A stretch of DNA of 37,065 nucleotides, from positions 1 to 37,065 of the forward strand of contig JALEFY010000013.1 of the NCBI GenBank assembly GCA_022760435.1, read 5' to 3'. A model generated the notes under the pieces. That model ran no database searches, was not told the DNA's origin, and saw nothing but the letters and a program-made list of their open reading frames with translations. The translations under genes were made by a program, and so were the position numbers. Of the stretch, positions 16,638 to 25,973 are shown piece after piece; within the stretch, counting starts at the first letter, position 1; every line of letters begins with the position of its first letter. Origin of the DNA: Neomegalonema sp. GTDB taxonomy: Bacteria > Pseudomonadota > Alphaproteobacteria > Rhodobacterales > Rhodobacteraceae.

Positions 16638-16799
16638 TCACGAACGAAGCAGCCAACTAACATGAGAACGGGACCCCGTCATCACAACCTTCCCCACAAC
16701 CCTTTCGACTCGCCCCTCTTGATTAATACCTGCCCAACATGCCGCGATCAAGCCTTAAGTTCTCTTTGTGTTTTCTTCTCGTCCCGGTATGCTGCTCGT

Positions 16800-17876
16800 A
16801 TGAACACACGATTCGGAACATATTTTTTGAGAAAGTGCCTGGCGCCGGAGACCGCGCATCGAATGGCCCTCAAAGCACTGCAATCTGGCCTGCTGCCGGC
16901 ATCGCCGGCACCTGCGCCGCGCCTGAGAACTTCCGTCTGGGGCCTGGATTTCCCCAGCCCGATCGGCATCGCCGCCGGCTTTGACAAGAACGCGCAAGTT
17001 CCTGACGCCTTGCTTCGCCTACCCGTTGGCTTTGTCGAGATTGGCGCCGTTACGCCAAGACCGCAATCAGGAAATCCGAAGCCACGTCTATTTCGGCTGG
17101 AGGAAGATCGCGCGGTCATCAATAGAATGGGTTTCAACAATGATGGTTTAGCCATCGTTGCGGAGCGTTTGAGAGCACGCAAAGCCCCGTCCGGCATCGT
17201 CGGCGCAAATTTGGGCGCCAACAAGGATGCAGCCGACCGCATGGCCGACTTTGAGACTGTCCTCAGCGGGCTTTGGGGGCTTTGTAGTTTTTATACAATC
17301 AACGTCTCTTCACCGAACACGGAAAAGCTGCGAGATTTACAAGGCAGCTCGGCCTTGCGGAGCCTGTTATCGCGGGTGATCGCGCGCCGCGACCAACTGG
17401 CGGCGGATTCTGCTATCACAGCCGCGCCTATCCTGGTGAAGATCGCGCCAGATCTGAGCGAAGACGAAATTGCCGATATTGCGCAAATTGCCCTCGACTG
17501 CCGCCTCGATGGGATTGTCGCAACGAATACAACCCTTGCGCGCCCCTCAGATCTGCGAAGTGCGAGCGCAACGGAGAAGGGCGGGCTTTCTGGCCTTCCT
17601 CTTCAAGAGCGTTCGACGGAAGTTATTCGGCAACTGTCGAAGCACACGAAAGGGAAAATCCCCCTGATTGGTGTTGGCGGCGTCGACAGTGGTCAATCCG
17701 CCTATGACAAGATCCGGGCAGGAGCGTCGCTCGTCCAGCTTTACACGGCGCTCATCTATGAGGGGCCGGGCTTGATCGCGCGCATACACCACGAACTCGA
17801 TCAACTGCTGGAGCGCGATGGATTTGCATCAATTGAAGATGCTGTTGGGGCGGGTTTCACATCGGATGGGGACTGA
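16800..17876 (+). CDS. pyrD: dihydroorotate dehydrogenase (quinone), class 2
   Basis: The 358-aa FMN enzyme oxidises dihydroorotate to orotate in pyrimidine synthesis and passes electrons to quinone at the inner membrane. The amphipathic N-terminus (about 1-40, FLRKCLAPETAHRMALKALQ) is the class 2 membrane-docking element. GIAAGFDKNAQ, IGAVTPRPQSGNPKPRLFRL and INRMGFNNDG are the FMN and substrate segments. INVSSPNT (167-174) holds the catalytic serine that marks class 2. LIGVGGVDSGQSAYDKIRAGA binds the FMN phosphate. ATG 16800 starts the family N-terminus, although its ribosome site is weak. It is convergent with the MATE gene, 17 bp apart. Confidence 0.96.
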   Translation: MNTRFGTYFLRKCLAPETAHRMALKALQSGLLPASPAPAPRLRTSVWGLDFPSPIGIAAGFDKNAQVPDALLRLPVGFVEIGAVTPRPQSGNPKPRLFRLEEDRAVINRMGFNNDGLAIVAERLRARKAPSGIVGANLGANKDAADRMADFETVLSGLWGLCSFYTINVSSPNTEKLRDLQGSSALRSLLSRVIARRDQLAADSAITAAPILVKIAPDLSEDEIADIAQIALDCRLDGIVATNTTLARPSDLRSASATEKGGLSGLPLQERSTEVIRQLSKHTKGKIPLIGVGGVDSGQSAYDKIRAGASLVQLYTALIYEGPGLIARIHHELDQLLERDGFASIEDAVGAGFTSDGD

Positions 17877-17893
17877 GGGAGATGCGAGCGCAC

Positions 17894-19258
17894 TCAAATT
17901 TCGGCAGAGTGCGTTCTTGGCCCCAATGCGCGTGCACGCACCGCTGGGTAAAAGCAAAGCAAGGTCGCAGCACGCAGCAAAAGCCATACCCAGATCGCGG
18001 CCCACAAACCATGATTGCCGAAGAAAACCGCGGCTTGGCTGCTGAGAGGGAAATAGATGGCCGAAGTGATGATCATCCCATTGCGCATTTGCGCCGATCC
18101 GGTCGCGCCGACAAAGATCCCATCGAGCTGAAAGGCTGCAAACCCGACGAATGGCGTGAAAGCGGCCCAATATGCATAATCTCGAGCGACGCGCCTCACC
18201 TCGTCGACATTGGTAAAAAAATCGATCATTGCACCGTTAAATGCAGCGCAGATCAGCGAGATTGCCAAGGACAAGAGGCCAGCGCAAACCGTTGTTGCGC
18301 GAACAGATCGGGCGAGCGCCTCTGGGGAGCGAGCGCCAATAGCCTGGCCAACCAGGGTTTCCGCAGCGATCGCAAAACCATCCAACGCGTATGCGGATAC
18401 GAAAAAGAACTGCCAGAGAACGACATTCGCCGCCAGGATCGTATCACCCTGCATCGAACCGAGACGGGTCATCCAGGCGAAAGCAGCGACCAGCAAGATG
18501 GTTCGCACGAAAATATCGCCATTGAGAGCGAACAGTTTCAGCATCTGGTCTTTATTGAACACGCGATCGATCTGCGGGCGCCATTGGGCAGGCACGAGCA
18601 CAATCCGTCGTCGCCATGCGAGCCAAAGACCGAAGGCAAGACCGAGATACGCCGCGATGACAGTAGCGATAGCGACCCCAGGCACACCCCAGCCAAAGAC
18701 CCGAACGAAGACAATCGAAAGTGCTATATTTCCAAGGGTTGTCACCAACTGATGCTTGAGCAGGGTCCGCGTCATCTCCTGGCCAGCGAACCATCCCAGA
18801 AGGGCATAATTCATCAGCTCCGCTGGCGCGGCGAACAGTCGGATCAGAGCATATTGCCCAGCAATGCTCTCTGTGATCGGGGAGGCTTCGAAGAGTGCCA
18901 GCCCGGCGGCAACGATCGGAAAGCGGGCGAGCATCAACAACGCGCCGATCATAAGGGCGAGGGTCAGCCCGCGATACAGAATATGAACGACCCGCTCATA
19001 CTTGCCAGCGCCGAGCGCTTGCGACGACAGTCCCGAACTGCCGATCTGGAGAAAATTGAACCCGGCCAGCACGAGGCTGAACAGCTCAGCACCCAAACCC
19101 ACCGCGGCGAGGGTCTCGGTCTGCCCAAGATTGCCGATCAGTGCCGTATCGATTGCTCCTTGCAATGGGATCGTTGCGTTGGACAGGACCACCGGCAATG
19201 CAATCAGAAAGACCCGGCGATAGGTGATCGCAGCGCTATCCGGAGACTTCTTCGTCAT
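17894..19258 (-). CDS. MATE-family efflux transporter, DinF-like
   Basis: The 454-aa protein has about 12 membrane segments in two homologous halves. It begins FLIALPVVLSNATIPLQGAIDTALIG, the membrane helix 1-2 signature of MATE carriers, and the second half has AANVVLWQFFFVSAYALDGF and AETLVGQAIGARS. The shape and conserved residues suit the DinF branch, which exports drugs or other small molecules in exchange for H+ or Na+. The start codon overlaps the stop of the upstream thioesterase gene by ATGA (19255-19258), so translation is coupled. The substrate is unknown. It is the last gene of a three-gene overlapping unit. Confidence 0.93.
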   Translation of the reverse strand: MTKKSPDSAAITYRRVFLIALPVVLSNATIPLQGAIDTALIGNLGQTETLAAVGLGAELFSLVLAGFNFLQIGSSGLSSQALGAGKYERVVHILYRGLTLALMIGALLMLARFPIVAAGLALFEASPITESIAGQYALIRLFAAPAELMNYALLGWFAGQEMTRTLLKHQLVTTLGNIALSIVFVRVFGWGVPGVAIATVIAAYLGLAFGLWLAWRRRIVLVPAQWRPQIDRVFNKDQMLKLFALNGDIFVRTILLVAAFAWMTRLGSMQGDTILAANVVLWQFFFVSAYALDGFAIAAETLVGQAIGARSPEALARSVRATTVCAGLLSLAISLICAAFNGAMIDFFTNVDEVRRVARDYAYWAAFTPFVGFAAFQLDGIFVGATGSAQMRNGMIITSAIYFPLSSQAAVFFGNHGLWAAIWVWLLLRAATLLCFYPAVRARALGPRTHSAEI

Positions 19259-19749
19259 CCTGGGAGCAGGAAATGACCATGCGCCGCAGCAAAAGGCCGA
19301 CTACGTTCATCCTGCCAGGCCTCGACACGAACATTCGCAACGCGCCGACCACGCTTGGCAACGACAGCCCGCGCATAGGCGTCGCGAGCCCGGCCGGAAC
19401 GCAGATAATCAACCGTGATGTCAATCGTTCTTGGCATCGGCGGAAATACCCCGCCCTCGATCTGCTGACGCGTCGCGGCGCCGAGCTCGATTTGCTCCCA
19501 GACACGATCCCAAGCCAATTGCATGATCGCCGTCATCTCAAGAAACGAGCCCGTTGCTCCACCATGCAATGCCGGCAACATCGGGTTGCCGATTATCTTG
19601 GGATCGAATCGCAGGCGGGCGGTCAATTCATCGCCGAGGCGTTCGAATTCGACACCGAGAAACTGGTGATAGGGTACAGTTCGCGCCAGATCTGCAAGCG
19701 CTCGATCTCGAACGATTTCCAGAGCGTGCAACTGCTCGATCGCATTCAT
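19255..19749 (-). CDS. PaaI-type hotdog thioesterase, second copy
   Basis: The 164-aa protein has a single hotdog fold with the family motif ALHGGATGSFLEMTAI (central helix and catalytic acidic residue) and the closing strand IDITVDYLRSGRARDAYARA. It probably hydrolyses an acyl-CoA or aryl-CoA. It is joined by ATGA overlaps to the other thioesterase upstream (19746-19749) and to the MATE gene downstream (19255-19258). An ATG at 19755 is possible and would lengthen the overlap; neither start has a clear ribosome site, in line with coupling. The pair could form homo- or hetero-oligomers. The insert EQIELGAATRQQIEGGVFPP is unusual for PaaI enzymes. Confidence 0.85.
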   Translation of the reverse strand: MNAIEQLHALEIVRDRALADLARTVPYHQFLGVEFERLGDELTARLRFDPKIIGNPMLPALHGGATGSFLEMTAIMQLAWDRVWEQIELGAATRQQIEGGVFPPMPRTIDITVDYLRSGRARDAYARAVVAKRGRRVANVRVEAWQDERSRPFAAAHGHFLLPG

Positions 19750-20219
19750 GCGCATGTCTTCGCTTCGCGTTCGACCATGAAAGCACCCACCGCGGTCGCG
19801 ACTGGTTTGTCGAGGTCATCATGATAGGCAACCGCGCGCAAGAAAACGACAGATCGCGTCTCACGGTAACAGGTGGCCTTTGCCAAAAGGGTCTGGCCAG
19901 GTTTTGCCGGGCGCATGTAGTCAATGCGCAGGTCAAGCGTCGCGGTGCTCGTTGGCTTGCTATCAAGGCTCAGCACTGCCATGCCCCCGCATGTATCGAG
20001 CAGCGTCGTGACCACGCCGCCATGGATCACCCCGGTTTCGGGATCGCCGATCAGGCGCGTGTCATAGGGGATGGCAAGGCTCGCCACCCCATCCCCAGCA
20101 CTGACAAATTGCATCCCGAGCTCGCGGGCCAAAGGCAATTGCTGGAGGAAATTGGTCATCCGCGTTGCATTGCGGGGATCGGCAGCGCCGTCGCCGCTTT
20201 CGGTACCGTCAGCAGCCAT
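19746..20219 (-). CDS. PaaI-type hotdog thioesterase, first copy
   Basis: The 157-aa protein carries the hotdog motif GVIHGGVVTTLLDTCGGMAV (about residues 65-84 in this frame), with His-Gly-Gly preceding the catalytic Asp, and the strand TLDLRIDYMRPAKPGQTLLA. It is the typical length of a tetrameric PaaI/YbgC-like acyl-CoA thioesterase. The start at 20219 (MAADGTES) is chosen because GGAGGGAAGGT sits directly upstream; the frame extends to 20288 without a site. Its stop overlaps the second thioesterase gene by ATGA. The acyl-CoA substrate is unknown. It lies 107 bp downstream of the PodJ-like gene. Confidence 0.88.
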   Translation of the reverse strand: MAADGTESGDGAADPRNATRMTNFLQQLPLARELGMQFVSAGDGVASLAIPYDTRLIGDPETGVIHGGVVTTLLDTCGGMAVLSLDSKPTSTATLDLRIDYMRPAKPGQTLLAKATCYRETRSVVFLRAVAYHDDLDKPVATAVGAFMVEREAKTCA

Positions 20220-20325
20220 ACCTTCCCTCCGCTCGCGCATTTCGCTGGTGCCAAGGTATGGCATCGCCAAAACCGACCCGATCGTCAAGCGATGGGCCGG
20301 TTTGAACTTCCCAAGCTGAGATCAC

Positions 20326-22869
20326 TCAACCGATGGCGCGCCAGATTGTTACCAGCAATGCGCCAAGGCCCGCGGCCATCCCAAAGAGCAGAACCATCGA
20401 AAAGAGCCTTTGCTCTTTGCTCACGGTCAGATCGCCCGCCTCCGCACCCGGCCCGGCTGCGGCAATTCGCATTGACCATTCTTCTGACGAAGCGGCCTGC
20501 TCGCGCGCGGGCGAGGATGCAGCGACCTTACTGGCAAGGCTTGCGAGGATACTGGTTTTCGTCGCAACTGAGCTTGGCTCGTGCTCGGCTGAGTTTGCTT
20601 GCGCTGGCTCATCGGCGGTATCGACGCCCTCTGAAGGGGCGATCATGCGTGCTGAACGGTCCTGCTCAAACGGCGCCAACGGATCGAGGTCGTTCGGTGC
20701 CGGAGCGTCGGCTTCGGCCGCAGAATCCGCATCGGCGGCCTGACCGCCGATTTGCGGTTCCGCACGCTGCTCCGGCTCGGCACCAGCCTCATCAGCGCTG
20801 GGCAGAAGACCGCGGAGTTTTTGAAGACTGGAGCGCAGAGTATCGGAAATCCCGCCGGATTTTCCTTGCTCTTCCTCTTCACGAGCCTGCCGCAAACGTG
20901 CTCTCAATGCGCGCAGATCAGAAATTGCTTGTGTCGATCCGGTGTCCGCGACGTTTGCATCTTCGCCGCCCTCGGGTGCGAAAGCTTCGGCGATGGCATC
21001 CGGCTGACCGGGTTCAGCATCGTCGAGGCGCTCGAGCGCATCCGGGCCGTTCTGCTCTTCATCAATGGACATTTCCTCCGGCTGCTCGGCAGCGCCATTG
21101 GTCGCTTCTGAGTGCGCGATCGAAAGCGGCGCATCCGCCGGCTCTGCGACTTCAGTCACTGGTACTGCGATGGCCACGCCATCTGGCTGAGCGCCCACGC
21201 TCTCGCCATCGTTCAGGTCATGATCGTCAGGAAAGAGCGCCCTATCCGCGATCGATGCGGCTTCCTCGAGTTCAGGCAGGTCATCAGATGGGACGCTTGA
21301 TGCGACCTCCTCGGCCTGTGCGATCTCCAGCTCATCGCCTGAAAAATCCGCTTCTGAAGCGCCTTGATTGGAAAATCCATCGCTCGTTTGCGCCAGTTCG
21401 TCGCTCGCAGCCAGTTCTTCGGGTGCTTCGTCGAGATCCTGCGGCCCGAACAGGTCCTCCAGATCATAATCGACAGCGGATGAAGGTTGATCCGCCGCCG
21501 CGATCTCCGAGCGCTCTTCTTGAGTCTCGGTATCGACAATCTGATCCGCCTCCAGCGATGGCGCCGCATCGATCAGATGATCTTCGGCCTGCTCAACGTC
21601 GGCACCGTTTGGCGCGGAAATTTCTGGTGAACCTGATGGCTCGGCGTCTGGTTCCGCATCGGAGGCGAGCTCGACTGGGCCCAGGTCCTGTGAAATCAGC
21701 ACATCGTCCCGCTCTTCGATCAGCTCATTGCGATTTTCGCCAACTTCCTCGTGGGCGGCATGAACAGGCTCAGCGGCGACGTCATCGCAATCGGCGATCT
21801 CGGTATCGCCTTCTTGCCCCAGAGGTGCCTCTGGCAATTGCTCATTCAACAACGCTTGCGGCTCTGAAGGCTCGGCCTCTCCCTCTTCGTCGTCCCGTAG
21901 AAAGATGGCTGCGGCGAAGCCAGCGGGCGGGGCGAATTCATCGGGACCCAGATTGCTTTGAGGCCAATCTTCCTCCGGCACCTCAAGGCGCGGCGCAGGC
22001 TCGCCAAGGCTCACCTTGGTCACCCCGAAGGCGCTTACGACATCTGCCGAGAGCCGTGGCGGAACTTCGGCGCCATCCATCGCGAATGCTGCGGCAATCG
22101 GCGCCGCCGGACCTTGCGCGTCCGCAGCGCTCGCGGCTTGGGTTTCTTCGCCCGAGACGGGGCCCACCGGCGCCAGTGTCGCTACCTGCGCGCGCATCTC
22201 ATCAAGCGCAGCGGTCAACGCCGCGATTTGCTCCTGATGGCGCTTCTCTGATGCCTCGAGCCGCTCATGCAAGCGCTGCTCTTCCGATAGGAGCCGCTCT
22301 TCCATCGTCTTCAGCCCGGAAGCGATTGCGCCCTGGGTGGCGCGCGCTGTTTCCAGCTCTGCGCCAATGGCACCGGTACGCTCGCGCAGCTCAGACAAGG
22401 CGCTCTCGCTGGTGCGCACGCGCGCATTGGCCTGAACCACACCACTGGAGATGGATTGAGCGACCCGCGTCACCTGACCAACCTGCGAGCCAACAACATC
22501 GACGCGCGCAGCGACCTGCTCAAGGCTCTCGCTCATCCGCGCAACTGCCGAAGCCAGAACACTATCTTGCGCGTCGATCCGCTCATGCATCCGCTCTTGC
22601 ATCCGCTCGACCAGATCATCGATTTTCGAGCTCGGTGCCGCCTGATAGCCTTCCGGCGCCATCATTGATCGAGGCATCGAAGCAGCGGCGCTCGTTTGCC
22701 CAATGCCCGCCTGCTCTTCGATGATCTTATGCGTCATCCACTCGCCGAGGGTCATCCCGGCACGCTTCGCCGCCGCCTTGGCAGCTTCGCGCGCGTTGCT
22801 GTCGATCCCCTTGATACTCCAGGGCGAAGGCGCCTTATGCGACGCCGACTTGCTCTCGGAATTTGCCAT
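20326..22869 (-). CDS. PodJ-like polarity-type protein with C-terminal membrane anchor
   Basis: The 847-aa protein begins with the segment PSPWSIKGIDSNAREAAKA and MTLGEWMTHKIIEE (residues 14-52), the N-terminal motif seen in alphaproteobacterial localisation factor PodJ and its SEL1-repeat relatives. Residues about 75-235 form long Gln/Glu/Arg-rich coiled coils (MQERMHERIDAQDSVLASAV, LHERLEASEKRHQEQIAALT). Residues about 240-800 are very acidic and look disordered. A single hydrophobic helix (FSMVLLFGMAAGLGALLVTI, about 823-843) ends the protein. Unlike PodJ it has no SEL1 repeats and no peptidoglycan-binding periplasmic domain. AAGGA lies 9 nt upstream of the ATG. A polar scaffold role is inference from the N-terminal motif. 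Confidence 0.8.
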   Translation of the reverse strand: MANSESKSASHKAPSPWSIKGIDSNAREAAKAAAKRAGMTLGEWMTHKIIEEQAGIGQTSAAASMPRSMMAPEGYQAAPSSKIDDLVERMQERMHERIDAQDSVLASAVARMSESLEQVAARVDVVGSQVGQVTRVAQSISSGVVQANARVRTSESALSELRERTGAIGAELETARATQGAIASGLKTMEERLLSEEQRLHERLEASEKRHQEQIAALTAALDEMRAQVATLAPVGPVSGEETQAASAADAQGPAAPIAAAFAMDGAEVPPRLSADVVSAFGVTKVSLGEPAPRLEVPEEDWPQSNLGPDEFAPPAGFAAAIFLRDDEEGEAEPSEPQALLNEQLPEAPLGQEGDTEIADCDDVAAEPVHAAHEEVGENRNELIEERDDVLISQDLGPVELASDAEPDAEPSGSPEISAPNGADVEQAEDHLIDAAPSLEADQIVDTETQEERSEIAAADQPSSAVDYDLEDLFGPQDLDEAPEELAASDELAQTSDGFSNQGASEADFSGDELEIAQAEEVASSVPSDDLPELEEAASIADRALFPDDHDLNDGESVGAQPDGVAIAVPVTEVAEPADAPLSIAHSEATNGAAEQPEEMSIDEEQNGPDALERLDDAEPGQPDAIAEAFAPEGGEDANVADTGSTQAISDLRALRARLRQAREEEEQGKSGGISDTLRSSLQKLRGLLPSADEAGAEPEQRAEPQIGGQAADADSAAEADAPAPNDLDPLAPFEQDRSARMIAPSEGVDTADEPAQANSAEHEPSSVATKTSILASLASKVAASSPAREQAASSEEWSMRIAAAGPGAEAGDLTVSKEQRLFSMVLLFGMAAGLGALLVTIWRAIG

Positions 22870-23012
22870 TCTAGCGGTCCTTTTACGCTCCTGCCCCTAG
22901 TAGGGCCCGGTTGACCGCAAAAGTACGACCCGATTGGTTAAAAAACCTTATAGCCGCCCACAGGCGATTGACCCGCGCAAAGACCCCTAGATGTGGCGCA
23001 ACACCCGCTAGA

Positions 23013-23843
23013 CTACGTCAACCCGTAGTGTTTCTGGATCAGCGACCAAGCCTGTTCCGCCGTGTCGACAAAGGCAAAAAGATCCAGATCCTCCGGAGAG
23101 ATCGTGCCCGCTTGCTTGAGCGCTTCGAAATTGATGATCGAATTCCAGAATTCTGGCGCGAAAAGCAGGATTGGCACCGGGTCCATTCGCTTGGTCTGGA
23201 TCAGTGTCAGCACCTCGAACAACTCATCCAGCGTCCCAAACCCGCCCGGAAAGATCGTGATCGCCTTTGCCCGCATGAGAAAATGCATTTTGCGGATCGC
23301 GAAATAGTGGAAGTTAAAACACAGATCGGGGGTCACATAAGCATTGGGCGCCTGCTCATGCGGCAGCACAATATTGAGCCCGATCGACGCGGCGCCGGCA
23401 TCCTGCGCGCCAAGATTGCCCGCCTCCATGATGCCCGGCCCGCCCCCGGTCGTGATCACGAATTCATGGCCGTAGGACCGTACGGATTCCTGGCTCACCA
23501 GACAGGCGAATTTGCGCGCTTCATCATAGTAGCGCGACAGATCATCGAGGGTCTTGCTGCGTTTCTTGCCCTTGCCGACCTGCTCCGGGGACGGGATCCG
23601 CGCACCGCCAAACATGATCACGGTCGAGGCGATCCCGCGATCGCGCATGATCAGCTCCGGTTTCATCAGCTCGAGTTGCAGCCGCACCCCGCGCATCTCA
23701 TCGAGATGGAGAAAATCGGCGTCATCCACTGCCAGTCGATAGGCAGGCGATGTCGTTTGCGGTGTTTGCGGCACCCGTTCGGCGAGCTGCAAATCTTCCT
23801 CGACAGAGGCCAGCTTGGAGACGCGGGTAGAGCGTTTCGACAT
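23013..23843 (-). CDS. LOG-family (TIGR00730-type) nucleotide hydrolase-like protein
   Basis: The 276-aa protein carries both LOG markers: the nucleotide-binding loop TTGGGPGIMEAGNLGA and the PGGxGTxxE motif FPGGFGTLDELFEVLTLIQ. LOG proteins cleave cytokinin or purine nucleoside 5'-monophosphates at the N-glycosidic bond, and many are mis-named lysine decarboxylases. This longer form, with about 80 N-terminal residues before the Rossmann core, is usual in alphaproteobacteria. The start at 23843 (MSKRST) has AAGGA 6 nt upstream; the ATG at 23858 overlaps that site. It is divergent from dapD. Confidence 0.92.
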   Translation of the reverse strand: MSKRSTRVSKLASVEEDLQLAERVPQTPQTTSPAYRLAVDDADFLHLDEMRGVRLQLELMKPELIMRDRGIASTVIMFGGARIPSPEQVGKGKKRSKTLDDLSRYYDEARKFACLVSQESVRSYGHEFVITTGGGPGIMEAGNLGAQDAGAASIGLNIVLPHEQAPNAYVTPDLCFNFHYFAIRKMHFLMRAKAITIFPGGFGTLDELFEVLTLIQTKRMDPVPILLFAPEFWNSIINFEALKQAGTISPEDLDLFAFVDTAEQAWSLIQKHYGLT

Positions 23844-23973
23844 CGAGTTTCCTTTCATCCCGGGATCTCCGGCTTAGCAGAGTCCGGGCAGCCTGCGCAA
23901 ATGCGACCCAGCGAGTGATTGCCCACTGCGCCCCATCCGCCTATAGACGCCGCATGACAAGATCGGAGGAAGT

Positions 23974-24804
23974 ATGACGCACGCCGCTTTGGAAAATGTT
24001 ATCGAAGCTGCTTGGGAAAACCGGGCGCAGATCAGCCCCAGCACGGGCGGTGAGACGCGGGAGGCCGTGGAGACGGCTCTTACCTTGCTCGATCGCGGCG
24101 AGGCACGGGTGGCGAGCAAGCAGCCGGATGGCTCCTGGCAGGTCCATCAATGGTTGAAAAAGGCGGTACTGCTTTCCTTCCGTCTCAATGACATGGCACC
24201 GATCGCTGGCGGGCCAGGCAATGCCAATTGGTGGGACAAGGTGCCCTCGAAATTCGATGGCTGGGGCGCGGAAGAGTTCGGGAACGCGGGCTTTCGGGCC
24301 GTGCCCAATTGCGTTGTGCGCCGCTCGGCCCATATCGCCAAGGGCGTGGTGCTGATGCCGTCTTTCGTCAATCTCGGCGCTTTTGTCGATGAAGGCACCA
24401 TGGTCGACACTTGGGCCACGGTCGGCTCCTGTGCGCAGATCGGCAAGAATGTCCACATCTCTGGCGGCGCCGGTATCGGCGGCGTTCTGGAGCCGCTTCA
24501 GGCCGGGCCGGTGATCATCGAGGATGATTGCTTTATCGGCGCGCGGGCCGAGGTCGCCGAAGGGGTGATCGTGCGCGAGGGCGCGGTCCTGTCGATGGGC
24601 GTCTATATCGGCGCCTCGACCAAGATCGTAGACCGCGCCACCGGCACCGTTTATCGCGGGGAAGTGCCCGCCTATTCGGTGGTGGTGCCTGGCGCCTTGC
24701 CCGATCCCAAAGGGGGCCCGAGCCTTTATTGCGCAGTCATCGTGAAGCAGGTCGATGCACAGACCCGGTCCAAGACCTCCGTCAACGAGTTGTTGCGCGA
24801 CTGA
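23974..24804 (+). CDS. dapD: tetrahydrodipicolinate N-succinyltransferase
   Basis: The 276-aa enzyme transfers succinyl from succinyl-CoA to tetrahydrodipicolinate in the succinylase branch of lysine/meso-diaminopimelate synthesis. An N-terminal helical domain (about 1-100) is followed by a left-handed beta-helix of hexapeptide repeats, seen around [20 protein letters not shown] through [20 protein letters not shown]. The trimer-site segment [19 protein letters not shown] and [20 protein letters not shown] are characteristic. GGAGGAAG precedes the ATG. Its TGA overlaps the dapE start codon (TGATG), so the two are co-translated. Confidence 0.97.
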   Translation: MTHAALENVIEAAWENRAQISPSTGGETREAVETALTLLDRGEARVASKQPDGSWQVHQWLKKAVLLSFRLNDMAPIAGGPGNANWWDKVPSKFDGWGAEEFGNAGFRAVPNCVVRRSAHIAKGVVLMPSFVNLGAFVDEGTMVDTWATVGSCAQIGKNVHISGGAGIGGVLEPLQAGPVIIEDDCFIGARAEVAEGVIVREGAVLSMGVYIGASTKIVDRATGTVYRGEVPAYSVVVPGALPDPKGGPSLYCAVIVKQVDAQTRSKTSVNELLRD

Positions 24805-25952
24805 TGGCTGACCTGCCCGATCCGGTAGCACTGACACGATCCCTGATCCGCTGTCCCTCGGTCACCCCGGCCGAGGGCGGCGCGATTACGTTGCTCGAGG
24901 CGCTGCTGACCGAGATTGGCTTTGTCTGTACCCGGGTCGACCGGGGCGGTATCGCCAATCTCTATGCGCGCTGGGGGACGAGCGCGCCGCTCTTTGCCTT
25001 TGCCGGGCACACAGATGTGGTGCCTGTGGGCAATCTCGATGCCTGGAGCGTCGACCCTTTCGGTGGTGAGGAGCGGGACGGCAAGATCTGGGGGCGCGGC
25101 GCCGCCGATATGAAATCGGGGGTGGCGAGCTTTGTCGCGGCCTGTGCGCGCTTTGTGCAGGAGACGCCGCCCGAGCAGGGCTCGATCTGCCTGATCATTA
25201 CCGGGGATGAGGAAGGCGACGCTCGCGACGGCACCCTGGCGCTGCTCGACTGGATGCGCGCGAAGGGTGAGATGCCCGAGTTTTGCCTGGTTGGTGAGCC
25301 GACCTGCCCGGAAACCTTTGGGCAGATGATGAAGATCGGGCGGCGCGGCAGCGTCAATTTCACACTCACCGCGCGCGGCCTTGGCGGGCATGTCGCCTAT
25401 CCGGATCGGGCGCTGAACCCGCTCCCGGCCCTTCTCAAGCTGCTCTTGCGTCTGGAGAGCTGGGAGCTCGACCGGGGCAATGCGCATTTCGACCCGTCGA
25501 GCCTGGTGCTGACCAGTGTCGATGTCGGCAATGCGCCGACGAATGTGATCCCGGGCGCGGCGCAGGCGAAGTTCAATATCCGCTTCAATTCGGAGCATCG
25601 CGGCGAGGCGCTGGTGGCTCATGTAGCGAGCATGATTGCCGAGACCGAAGCTGAAACCGGGGTCAAATTCGAGATGGAGAGCAAAATCTCTGGCGAGGCG
25701 TTCTTGACTGCGCCGGGGCGGCTTTCCGATCTGATCGGCGCATCCGTTAAAGCGCAATCGGGGCTCTCACCGGAGCTTTCGACCAGCGGCGGGACCTCTG
25801 ATGCGCGCTTCATCAAGGATCTGTGCCCGGTCGTCGAGTTCGGGCTGGTCGGCAAGACCATGCACCAGGTCGATGAGCATGTTGCGCTGGACGATATTCT
25901 GGCGCTCACGGAAGTCTATCAAGACGTGCTGAGGCGCTTTTTCGCGCGCTGA
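24804..25952 (+). CDS. dapE: succinyl-diaminopimelate desuccinylase
   Basis: The 382-aa di-zinc M20 peptidase-family enzyme removes succinate from N-succinyl-LL-diaminopimelate. FAFAGHTDVVPVG holds metal ligand H69 and catalytic-region D71, GRGAADMKSGV contains the bridging Asp, TGDEEGDA has the catalytic base E136 and ligand E137, and MHQVDEHV provides the last His ligand. The dimerisation lid around SVNFTLTARGLGGHVAYPDR is present. The ATG at 24804 overlaps the dapD stop (TGATG). Length is normal. A bidirectional terminator follows. Confidence 0.97.
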   Translation: MADLPDPVALTRSLIRCPSVTPAEGGAITLLEALLTEIGFVCTRVDRGGIANLYARWGTSAPLFAFAGHTDVVPVGNLDAWSVDPFGGEERDGKIWGRGAADMKSGVASFVAACARFVQETPPEQGSICLIITGDEEGDARDGTLALLDWMRAKGEMPEFCLVGEPTCPETFGQMMKIGRRGSVNFTLTARGLGGHVAYPDRALNPLPALLKLLLRLESWELDRGNAHFDPSSLVLTSVDVGNAPTNVIPGAAQAKFNIRFNSEHRGEALVAHVASMIAETEAETGVKFEMESKISGEAFLTAPGRLSDLIGASVKAQSGLSPELSTSGGTSDARFIKDLCPVVEFGLVGKTMHQVDEHVALDDILALTEVYQDVLRRFFAR

Positions 25953-25973
25953 CGCCCCCCCGAAAGCCCACAA

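Noticed and set aside
17882-19276. 464-codon plus-strand frame opposite the MATE gene
   Set aside because: Shadow of a well-defined 12-helix transporter; composition is polar and unlike any family.
19554-22724. A 1056-codon open frame on the plus strand opposite the PodJ-like gene
   Set aside because: It runs antisense to a gene with a clear domain structure, signal-like C-terminal helix and a ribosome site. The product is Arg/Pro/His-rich shadow sequence with no domain. Acid-rich coding in GC-rich DNA leaves such antisense frames open.
23020-23045. ACTACG/CGTAGT hairpin at the LOG gene stop as a terminator
   Set aside because: It includes the stop codon region, has a 6-bp stem and lacks a T-run.
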